31,388 bases of DNA, taken from contig JAZKXL010000050.1 in the NCBI GenBank assembly GCA_045611635.1, forward strand, positions 1-31,388, given 5' to 3'. Every line of letters starts with the position of its first letter. Position 1 is the first letter of the stretch. The notes below the pieces were generated by a model, which saw only the letters and a program-made list of their open reading frames with translations, was not told the DNA's origin and did not search any database. A program made the translations under genes and the position numbers. The stretch is from Fimenecus sp045611635. GTDB lineage: Bacteria; Bacillota; Clostridia; Oscillospirales; Acutalibacteraceae. Shown here piece after piece: positions 15,773 through 23,471 of this stretch.

Positions 15773-16204
15773 TCATTCTCTATTTTCGTGTTTATCCATT
15801 AAGTTGCCGTTTTCATCATAACACTTAATATCGATATTCTTTGAATCAACCTTTGTTATAACATAATAAGAACCGTCAATTGAACAACTAGGAAGTGTGC
15901 CGTCATCAAAAAGTTCAAGAAACTCAGGGTTAAGCACATCTTCAGGGGATTGAGTTTTACCATTAAACGATGTGTACCCATCTTGGAACAAGGTTGATGA
16001 GTTGTTCTCATTATTATTCATAACAACCCAGTTAGCAAAAGTACCTCGAATCATACGCTGATTACTACCACAAGTTTTTGCCTCAGCATTACCTGTAACT
16101 GCGTTATAAAGTGGAATTGCAACTGCAATAAGAATACCCATAATTACAACAACAATCATTAATTCAACAAGTGAAAAACCCTTTTTGTTGATTAACTTTC
16201 TCAT
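15773..16204 (-). CDS. Type IV pilin, second small paralogue
   Basis: A 143-residue prepilin cleaved after G9, with Glu at mature position 5. The N-terminal 35 residues match the first pilin at nearly all positions, while the head domain differs completely apart from three cysteines (C45, C107, C128) and a DGTLPSCSIDGSYY segment like the other's DGAIPVCPLGGAY. It has its own strong promoter and a terminator separating it from the large prepilin upstream. It could be an alternative major pilin, co-assembling in the same filament or used under other conditions. At DNA level the matching N-termini differ at many third positions, so the likeness is kept by selection rather than by recent duplication. 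Confidence 0.92.
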   Translation of the reverse strand: MRKLINKKGFSLVELMIVVVIMGILIAVAIPLYNAVTGNAEAKTCGSNQRMIRGTFANWVVMNNNENNSSTLFQDGYTSFNGKTQSPEDVLNPEFLELFDDGTLPSCSIDGSYYVITKVDSKNIDIKCYDENGNLMDKHENRE

Positions 16205-16231
16205 ATAAAATTACCCCTTTCGGTAACAAAT

Positions 16232-16247
16232 GGGAACTTTCCGTACC
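16232..16247 (-). promoter_or_regulatory. Shared 16-base pilin leader element, copy 2
   Basis: On the minus strand GGTACGGAAAGTTCCC, about 6 bases after the predicted transcription start, with GTTAC following after a 4-base insertion compared with copy 1. Here the stem can be extended by another G-C pair. Confidence 0.5.
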
Positions 16248-16259
16248 CCTTGCATTTCA

Positions 16260-16288
16260 ATTATATACCAATATTTTGCATTAGTCAA
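16260..16288 (-). promoter_or_regulatory. Promoter of the second small pilin gene
   Basis: Minus strand TTGACT (16283-16288), 17-base spacer, TATAAT (16260-16265): essentially a consensus housekeeping promoter, the best in the window. The leader is about 50 bases. Confidence 0.8.
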
Positions 16289-16298
16289 GTTTTTAATT

Positions 16299-16326
16299 AA
16301 AAAAAGACGAGGTTATTAACCCCGTC
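16299..16326 (-). terminator. Terminator at the end of the long pilus operon
   Basis: Minus strand GACGGGGTT / AACCTCGTC (16306-16326, one G-U pair) followed by seven Ts. It lies eight bases after the stop of the 414-residue prepilin and ahead of the second pilin's promoter, so the operon and the pilins are separate units. Confidence 0.85.
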
Positions 16327-16334
16327 CTGTAATT

Positions 16335-17579
16335 TTATAAATTCGCAATAAAGTTGCACAAATAAGATAGCGGCTTAAGAATTGCTTTGTATATTGGCCT
16401 TAAGAACGCCGTGTTTTCAATCATGAATGGTGATAATTCATAATAATAGAAATTAATAAACCAATCACCAACCGTTGTACCACGAAGCACATTGTCACGG
16501 AAGTTTCTAAGGTTGTTAAGCACACGCTCTGACATTAAAGTACCATCATTAAACAACCAAGTTGAAATACAGCTTGCCTTGTTACTTGTTGTGCCTTGAC
16601 CTTCACCATCTTGAACCTTCATATCTGAAAGTGGTGACAAGAAACGAAGCACATTACCTGTTGATTGAAGCTGTTCAGGTGAAAAGTTATATACTACATC
16701 AGTATTATCTGCTTTTTTAACTGCTGATTCAGTTTTGCTTGGGTATCCGCGTGATTTATTATTTGCAGCATTGTTAATATCAGCATCAGACCAACCGCAA
16801 GGATATGCTTTAGCTTCTGTGCCTTCAATCCAATCCGCTTCAAAAATCAAATCGCCACCACTATAGTTTACTTGTTTGCTTTCACTGAAATTTTCAAGCA
16901 CATATGCAGTTTGAACCTTATATTCAATAATTTCTGTGTTGCCTGATTTTAAAACAAGTTGAACACCATTACTTTGATAACTGTGTGATGCCGTTGCTTT
17001 TTCATTTTTAATAAACTCTTCGTATTCACGAATAGACATTCCTGCAGTTTTTGGTGTAGGAATAAAGTCCGTTGCAATACTCATCTCAATTTGAACAGGA
17101 GTATCACCAAATCCCTCATCATCAAGGAAAAGCGTACTTGTTGTTTCACCAAAATTCTTAACAAACAAGAAATAACCTATGTAACGGTCAGGGTCATTTT
17201 TGTCCCAAGCAGGAGTAGAAAAGATGTATGAAAAATCTTCATCTGCTGACCCTTCATTTGGCACAACATAAGGTGTTTTGCCATCTTTCCATGTAAAAGT
17301 GCCAGTTGCTTCGTCATATAAAATACCATTTGCAACCGTGCTGTCATAGAAGACGTCAAGCATTTTCGAGTTTATTATTAAATCTGTTCTTGTTTCAAAC
17401 TTTGTACTTGCAAGTTGAACGGCGTTTTGAATACGCCAACGATATCTTGTTGATGTGTGTTGATTTTGGAACATATACAAAGCTGCACCTGCAATACCAA
17501 CAACAAGACCCACTATTACAACCGTAATTATAAGCTCAACTAACGATAATCCTTTTCTATTGTGTATAAGTTTGAACAT
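16335..17579 (-). CDS. Large minor prepilin (414 residues)
   Basis: Prepilin with leader cut after G10 (NRKG/LSLVE), Glu at mature position 5 and one hydrophobic helix (LIITVVIVGLVVGIAGAALYMF). The remaining 370 residues form a large extracellular domain with beta-rich and loop segments and no recognised family; pilins normally have 120-200 residues. The N-terminal arm resembles PilW/GspJ-type minor pilins, which join a priming complex. It is the last gene of the long pilus operon, after the giant prepilin. A hairpin region (17588-17639) precedes it. Expected role: tip or adhesion subunit, inferred. Confidence 0.85.
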   Translation of the reverse strand: MFKLIHNRKGLSLVELIITVVIVGLVVGIAGAALYMFQNQHTSTRYRWRIQNAVQLASTKFETRTDLIINSKMLDVFYDSTVANGILYDEATGTFTWKDGKTPYVVPNEGSADEDFSYIFSTPAWDKNDPDRYIGYFLFVKNFGETTSTLFLDDEGFGDTPVQIEMSIATDFIPTPKTAGMSIREYEEFIKNEKATASHSYQSNGVQLVLKSGNTEIIEYKVQTAYVLENFSESKQVNYSGGDLIFEADWIEGTEAKAYPCGWSDADINNAANNKSRGYPSKTESAVKKADNTDVVYNFSPEQLQSTGNVLRFLSPLSDMKVQDGEGQGTTSNKASCISTWLFNDGTLMSERVLNNLRNFRDNVLRGTTVGDWFINFYYYELSPFMIENTAFLRPIYKAILKPLSYLCNFIANL

Positions 17580-17587
17580 GTTTTCAC

Positions 17588-17603
17588 CTCATTTACAAAT
17601 GAG
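17588..17603 (-). other. Inverted repeat touching the ribosome site of the 414-residue prepilin
   Basis: CTCATTT and AAATGAG, two bases apart. The GAG of the right arm is the first part of the GAGGTG ribosome binding site, so folding would partly hide it. A regulatory role is inferred only. Confidence 0.35.
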
Positions 17604-17613
17604 TTTTACCGCA

Positions 17614-17639
17614 CCCGACACAGTTTTCACCGTGTCGGG
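17614..17639 (-). other. Intercistronic hairpin without a T-tract
   Basis: A perfect 8-base stem CCCGACAC / GTGTCGGG with a 10-base loop directly after the giant prepilin gene. On the minus strand no T-run follows, so it is not a classic terminator; a processing or mRNA-stability hairpin that sets the ratio of the two prepilins is more likely. Confidence 0.55.
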
Positions 17640-17651
17640 ATTTTAATTTGA

Positions 17652-20600
17652 TTACTCAGTTCTTGTAGCACAAGAGTTAATGCCACCAACTTTATCTTGG
17701 TCAAGTGCTGTCATACTTGTACCATTGTTTGCAAAGAACTGAACTTTTTCGCTCCAACCATCAATTTGGTTGACTGAATGTAATGGGTTACGAGCCCAAC
17801 AAACAACTGTACGTTCACCATTGTCGTATTCATCATTGTTGTTAGCATCTTCATAACCAGTTGCAATCCAAATACCATTAAGGTTGTTGATTTGAACAAT
17901 GTTATAGTTTTCTTTTGTAGAAATCTTAACTGCACGCCAGTGGTAATATGCATTATCATCTGAGTGCTTACCTGAGCCGTTAGTATCAACCCAGTAACGA
18001 ACATTTACCCAAGAACCGCCACGGCCATTTTCAGTAAATGCTTTTGCTACTTCACCGCCACCGCTCCATGCGCCAGTTGCACAATAGTCAGCAGGGTCTT
18101 TGTCACTTTGGTCACCAACTGCTACCCAATAGTCGTTATCATAAGCAATATCATTAATTGTTTCAAGAGTTGAAATAAAGCCAATTGTTGAAACTAAGTT
18201 TGTTGCCTGTGAAGTTTTATCATAGAAATATTTAAAGTTTTCTGAACCTGGTGAGAATGTTTGTGCAGCATTGCTCTTTGATGCCCAAACTGCTGAACCG
18301 ATTGAGTCAATATAGTTACCATCACTTTGATGAGCATATGTTTTGCCATTTACAGTATCAACCCATTTATATGATTGGAATTCAGCATCAACTGAACGGT
18401 CATTCCACTTTGATGCGTCTTCACTGCCAACTTTTTGCAAGTCAACCCACCAAGAAAGAACAGTACCATTTTCAGTACCCCACATTGCTTCAGGATGTCC
18501 ACTCCAAGTTACGCCCCAAGCAACACAAGTTACCTTTGTATCTGTCAATGGATGTGCACGAAGATACTCATAGTTACCATCATTACCAGTTGAAGGAGCA
18601 GGACCAGTAATTGACCTTTGAAGAATATGACGGTTATTTTCCCAATATTCAGCACCCTTAAGATGACCAATGTGATTACCCTTTGAAGGATTTACACTGT
18701 CAGTAGTTCTTGAATTGAGATAATAGAACTGATGGAAAACGTTAGTTTCTTGAGCTAACTTATAGCCATCTTTGTCAGTTGCCATATATTCACTAGTTTT
18801 TGAGTTTGCAGCGTCTTCACTGATTGATTCAAGAATAGACTCAGATTTTGTACCCTGCATACTTATATCAGCATTACCTGCCCTAATAAACACAATACCA
18901 TTGTTCATAACTGAGGTAATGTCAATTGAAGCGTTGTCACCATTCTTACCATACATAACAGTACCGCCAAGAACATATCCAACCATAAGTGAAACAGGAA
19001 TATCGTTTTCACCATTAGGAATAACAGTACTTGCACTGTCAAGGAAAGTAATTGACTCACGACGGTTATGCCAATAGAATACCTGACCACCATCTTTGTT
19101 ATTACTATAGTCAAAAACAACGTCATCAGTAGGGTTAGCTGCAATAGAAATTGCTAATGGATGTGAAAGATATGAAATTGTAACATCAATAATCTTACCA
19201 TTAGTTGTATGGTTTAATCTATCATTAGCCGGGCTTGTTATAAGCGTTGGGCTACCAATAGTAAGATTGCTTGAAACGCCAGGGAATAAAGCGTTTATTT
19301 CACTTCTATTATTATTATAAGTATTTACGTCGTAATACTTACCTGTGATAGCATATTCAAGGTTTGTGTATGGGTAATAAAGAACCTGTGGATACCAATA
19401 TCCGAAAATTGTACCTGTTTTATATTGATACGCTATAATACCTTGAGATGTTTTATTCCATTCAAGGGATGAACCATTATAAATTGGTGCAATACCCATT
19501 GTAAGACGCCAAATTGTGTTGTATTCAGAGTTATCTGCTAACGACTGTCTATTTGATGCACGACCAACATTTGAATAGCTACCAATGTTTCTAACTGCAT
19601 CACTCTTCCATTCTTTTGCGTACTGAGCGCCGCTACCACCGAATGTTGTTTTATAAGGATATGTAGCGTTACCTGTTACGCCACCCCACGCATCCATATA
19701 TGCAGGAATATAACCACAGTACAAATTATAGTTTGACATTGGATAAGTCAAGTTTGTTGTAGTTGTTCTTGCGTTTGACGCGTTTGCGCCTACAGTTGAG
19801 TCACCAGATGTATCGGCATCCTTAATAACACCGCTTGTAAAGTAGTGGCTCTTACCTGTGTCAGTAACATTATCTTCATAAACGCCATTACCCGTAATAC
19901 GAATAGCGTCAACAGAAGTAAGTGTAATTGGATATGAGTTTGTGTCAACTGTTATGTTTCCACTACCATCAGTAAGACCATAAACTTTATAGTATGAACT
20001 CATTCCACCATTAGAACTTTTTACACTTGGGTCCATCCAACCCCATGCTTGGTTAGAATAAATGCTTAATCCTTCACCACTTGTTGCCTCAACATTATGG
20101 CCATTATAACTACCACTACTATTTTGGAAAGTAATAACAGTATTGTAGTTTGGTGAGTTGCCTTCGTCAGAACTCTTTTTAGGAACATAAGTGTAAGCAA
20201 GACCGTCAGTTGCATAGAATTGCACGTCATCAGAATATGTTGCTGAAACTGTACAAAGGTTTCTCAAGTGAGCAATACCTGTTGTAGCAACACCCGCAAC
20301 CTTATAACGTTTTGAACTCATATTAAATCCAGTACGATATTTACGGTCTTGAGAGTTTGCCTCGTTACCGTCAGGAGTACTACCTTCTGACCAGTACATA
20401 GGTCTCATAGCGATATACTTAAACGAAGTATCAGTACTGTAAACTCTATTTGAAGAAGCATTACCTGATTTATCTGTTGTGTTGATGTATGTACCATTTG
20501 AGAAACGATTTAAGTTATAGTCAGTATAATATGTATAGTCGCCGCCCCAGTAATAGTTACCGGTTGTGTTGTTACGCCAGAAACGACGCACTTGACCATT

Positions 20601-21644
20601 GTCACCACACATTACGTAATAACCATATTTTTGTCCGTTCATTGTGTTGTAACCGTCACCACTTTCAGCAGGCACCCACTCAACGTCATTCATAGCAGAA
20701 GTAAGAGTAGTAGGATTTTGTGCTGAAACGCTAGGGTCATATTGGTCACTTGTTGTTTTCATTTCACGGCGAATAATTGCAAGCTCATTTTTTGCTGTAT
20801 CACCATCTGAACCATCAATAATTTCACCACGGGATACATAATAGTAATACTTGCCATCGTCACTTTGTTCGCCGACCATAATCATAGAAGGTGCGTCAAC
20901 TTCAACATTAAGAATATGTTGACCACCCTTGTATTTAATTTCAAGTGGAGATGTTTCAAATGAAATTTTACCGCCACCATAAATTGTAATTTCTACCATT
21001 GAAGGTGCAAGACGTTTCATTGTATAGTCCACACCGTTTGTAAGAGAAATGTTACCTTGGTATCCGCAAGACAATTTAAAATCACTTGCGAAAGTACCTT
21101 CATCAAAAACAATACCGCCACTACCGTAAACAATAATTTTTGCTTCAATAAAGTCGTCAGTAAGTGTTTTTGGATAACAAACAAGACCTGATGATGTTCC
21201 TTGTGCACTAATTGTAGTGTAGCCAGCAGCAAGATTTGATGGGTCTGATACAAGGAAGTCACCTTTAACATTGTCCAAATCAGTACCCAACGCAATTGTA
21301 ACCGGACTATTCAAATTAGTTGATACGGTTGTTCCATTTGTGTTTGTACGAGAAAGAACAACATTTTGGCTTGGTGTTGAAAGTTCAAGGGCAATTTCTG
21401 TTACATTGGCGCTATATTGACCGCCTTTACCAACGTTATAGTTACCAATAACAGTTTGCAAAACGCCTGACTGTAATTGGACATCTTTAAGTTCATCGCC
21501 GGCAATTCTAATTGATTCAAAATATGTTAAAAACAAAGGGGTAAAGCAGAAAATAAGCAAAGATAAAATTGCCATAGCAGTAAGAACTTCAACCAAAGTC
21601 ATACCGCGTTTATTACCGAAATAACTTTTAATTATGTTCTTCAT
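17652..21644 (-). CDS. Giant modular prepilin / putative pilus-tip adhesin (1330 residues)
   Basis: An exceptionally long protein with a genuine prepilin N-terminus: leader cut after G14 (GNKRG/MTLVE), Glu at mature position 5 (E19), and helix VLTAMAILSLLIFCFTPLFL. After a pilin-like domain (to about 250) comes some 1,000 residues of extracellular sequence rich in Tyr, Asn, Gly, Ser and Trp, as in carbohydrate-binding surface proteins. Near the C-terminus two units of the form I-N-x-I/L-x-x-x-x-x-W-V/I-A-V/T-G (NDIAYDNDYWVAVG, INNLNGIWIATG) recall beta-propeller blades, the second followed by an acidic DANNNDEYDNGE possible calcium site. It sits between the PilX-like and 414-residue prepilins, so it probably belongs to a tip complex. 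The ligand is unknown; a plant polysaccharide is a guess. Confidence 0.85.
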   Translation of the reverse strand: MKNIIKSYFGNKRGMTLVEVLTAMAILSLLIFCFTPLFLTYFESIRIAGDELKDVQLQSGVLQTVIGNYNVGKGGQYSANVTEIALELSTPSQNVVLSRTNTNGTTVSTNLNSPVTIALGTDLDNVKGDFLVSDPSNLAAGYTTISAQGTSSGLVCYPKTLTDDFIEAKIIVYGSGGIVFDEGTFASDFKLSCGYQGNISLTNGVDYTMKRLAPSMVEITIYGGGKISFETSPLEIKYKGGQHILNVEVDAPSMIMVGEQSDDGKYYYYVSRGEIIDGSDGDTAKNELAIIRREMKTTSDQYDPSVSAQNPTTLTSAMNDVEWVPAESGDGYNTMNGQKYGYYVMCGDNGQVRRFWRNNTTGNYYWGGDYTYYTDYNLNRFSNGTYINTTDKSGNASSNRVYSTDTSFKYIAMRPMYWSEGSTPDGNEANSQDRKYRTGFNMSSKRYKVAGVATTGIAHLRNLCTVSATYSDDVQFYATDGLAYTYVPKKSSDEGNSPNYNTVITFQNSSGSYNGHNVEATSGEGLSIYSNQAWGWMDPSVKSSNGGMSSYYKVYGLTDGSGNITVDTNSYPITLTSVDAIRITGNGVYEDNVTDTGKSHYFTSGVIKDADTSGDSTVGANASNARTTTTNLTYPMSNYNLYCGYIPAYMDAWGGVTGNATYPYKTTFGGSGAQYAKEWKSDAVRNIGSYSNVGRASNRQSLADNSEYNTIWRLTMGIAPIYNGSSLEWNKTSQGIIAYQYKTGTIFGYWYPQVLYYPYTNLEYAITGKYYDVNTYNNNRSEINALFPGVSSNLTIGSPTLITSPANDRLNHTTNGKIIDVTISYLSHPLAISIAANPTDDVVFDYSNNKDGGQVFYWHNRRESITFLDSASTVIPNGENDIPVSLMVGYVLGGTVMYGKNGDNASIDITSVMNNGIVFIRAGNADISMQGTKSESILESISEDAANSKTSEYMATDKDGYKLAQETNVFHQFYYLNSRTTDSVNPSKGNHIGHLKGAEYWENNRHILQRSITGPAPSTGNDGNYEYLRAHPLTDTKVTCVAWGVTWSGHPEAMWGTENGTVLSWWVDLQKVGSEDASKWNDRSVDAEFQSYKWVDTVNGKTYAHQSDGNYIDSIGSAVWASKSNAAQTFSPGSENFKYFYDKTSQATNLVSTIGFISTLETINDIAYDNDYWVAVGDQSDKDPADYCATGAWSGGGEVAKAFTENGRGGSWVNVRYWVDTNGSGKHSDDNAYYHWRAVKISTKENYNIVQINNLNGIWIATGYEDANNNDEYDNGERTVVCWARNPLHSVNQIDGWSEKVQFFANNGTSMTALDQDKVGGINSCATRTE

Positions 21645-21662
21645 AATAATTTCCCCTTTCGT

Positions 21663-23429
21663 TTAATTAGTTAAAACTGAAACTGTTGGTTTGCCCCAGT
21701 TAATTTTAAAGCTACTTGTTGGTGTTGGCTGTTGAATATATTCAATTAAGTCTCTTCCACCAACTTTATAAGTAAGCGCTTTACCATCAATAGTAACATT
21801 TGTTGATGTAAAATCAACGTTAAGTTTTCTAAGTGGTCTTGCTGTTATGTTACCACCAAGGTCTGTTGTAAAATATGAAGGTTCACCTGGACTTTGAGGG
21901 TCCTTAGGGTTACCATAGTAAAGGTCACGGATTTGAGTCATCTTCTTAATTGCTGAGTCACCATACAAGAATCCATCTTCCTGTGCAATAACCGCGTCAA
22001 GGAAATACTTAAGAAGGTCAATACCGCGTGTTGAAACCTCTTCACCATTTGTATTTGTGTTTGATACTTCATATGAGCCGTTAAACAGGCAAACATCACC
22101 AGCGCTAAATACACGATATGTTTCAGTACTTGCACCTTGTGAATAAATCTTAACATTAACGTTACCATTAAAGAAAATACGGTTTGCTGTTTCAAGCTTT
22201 TTACCATCTTGGGTTGTAACGCCACCCTGTGCACAATTTAGGTATTCAGGCCACTGCCCACCTGATGAAAGACCACAGCCAATCATAACTGTACCTAATC
22301 TATAACGGTTACCAAGTGTTGCAACAAGTGTCTGCAAGCCTGAGAAGAAACCACTTGTATTTGTGTGGTAAACACCCATTGTAATGTCACCGTCAACAAC
22401 AATATCACTACCGTAAAGACCAATTGTTGCATATTTACCATTAGTTGGGTTAACGTAAAGACCACAATCTTCAAGAATAACCGTACCAGACGTTGAGAAT
22501 ATGTAGAAGTTGTTCATATTGTCGTTGATTTTAATTTCACCAACGTCTTTAGATGGACGAGCAAGAATTAAGTCACCGCCACCAATCATTTCATAAACGG
22601 TAATATCCTCTTGTGCAGGAATAAGACCTGACGCCTTCATAATATTGAAAGCAAGTTTTAAAAGACCATTTTTAAGTCGATTCCACCAGCTACCTGTTTG
22701 TGTGTTGAATTGTCCTTCATCATACTTAACAGTTTTGGTGTCAGTGTTATCGAACATATTTTTATCTGTTGAAAGGTAACCATCTGCACCATAGCATGTT
22801 TCAGGAGTAACTGTTTGACCAGGATACATATAACCACTTGAAACCTGTGTAACTCCAGTACCTTCATCATTGTAGCAAATAGCTGTACTTCTAAACTCAA
22901 CAACGTCCTTAAGCACTTCCTCTTCAACGCCGTTGTTGTTAACTAAAGTTTCTTGCTGAGCACCTGCAATTTCAATTGAAAAATAACCAATTACACCTGG
23001 ATTTGCTTTTGCAGCTGCCTCGTCAGCAAACGTTTTAAAGCTAAGACCCTCCCACATAGAGCCGGCATTTGCATCTTCTTCATATACAAGATAAACTTTA
23101 TTACTTGTGATTTTTTCATCACTGTCTTCAATAACTGAAACAAATTTATCAACATTAGAGAAGTTTACAAGTCCGTTAGCAAAGTTTTCATTATTACCAT
23201 AATAACTACTTGTTTTTGTTGTAGCGTTTTGATATGCAAAAGCACCTGCCTCAACACCTGCGCGAGAAAGATAATATGCTTGTTTTTGAGCGTTCATATA
23301 CTTAACACTTCTTAAAGACTGACTTGCATATAAACCAAGTCCTACAGCAAGAACTGTAAGTATTACCATAATAACTAATACCATAGGTAAAGCCATACCG
23401 TCTTTATTTTTTAGATATTTATTTATCAT
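21663..23429 (-). CDS. PilX/GspK-like large minor prepilin (588 residues)
   Basis: Prepilin-like protein with leader cut after G11 (KNKDG/MALPM) and helix VLVIMVILTVLAVGLGLYAS, followed by AYYLSRAGVEAGAFAY, the hallmark of PilX_N/GspK-type proteins. As in GspK, there is no Glu at mature position 5 (Met instead), which fits a subunit placed at the very tip. The large C-terminal domain (about 250-560) has regularly spaced strand-turn units (TVILEDCGLYVNP, ATIGLYGSDIVVDGDITMG, RIFFNGNVNVKIYS) that suggest a beta-solenoid. Ribosome site AAAGGGG. It lies 42 bases after pilB and 18 bases before the giant prepilin gene. Confidence 0.85.
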   Translation of the reverse strand: MINKYLKNKDGMALPMVLVIMVILTVLAVGLGLYASQSLRSVKYMNAQKQAYYLSRAGVEAGAFAYQNATTKTSSYYGNNENFANGLVNFSNVDKFVSVIEDSDEKITSNKVYLVYEEDANAGSMWEGLSFKTFADEAAAKANPGVIGYFSIEIAGAQQETLVNNNGVEEEVLKDVVEFRSTAICYNDEGTGVTQVSSGYMYPGQTVTPETCYGADGYLSTDKNMFDNTDTKTVKYDEGQFNTQTGSWWNRLKNGLLKLAFNIMKASGLIPAQEDITVYEMIGGGDLILARPSKDVGEIKINDNMNNFYIFSTSGTVILEDCGLYVNPTNGKYATIGLYGSDIVVDGDITMGVYHTNTSGFFSGLQTLVATLGNRYRLGTVMIGCGLSSGGQWPEYLNCAQGGVTTQDGKKLETANRIFFNGNVNVKIYSQGASTETYRVFSAGDVCLFNGSYEVSNTNTNGEEVSTRGIDLLKYFLDAVIAQEDGFLYGDSAIKKMTQIRDLYYGNPKDPQSPGEPSYFTTDLGGNITARPLRKLNVDFTSTNVTIDGKALTYKVGGRDLIEYIQQPTPTSSFKINWGKPTVSVLTN

Positions 23430-23471
23430 AATGACACGCCCCTTTCAATAGATTTTAAACAATTACATAGA

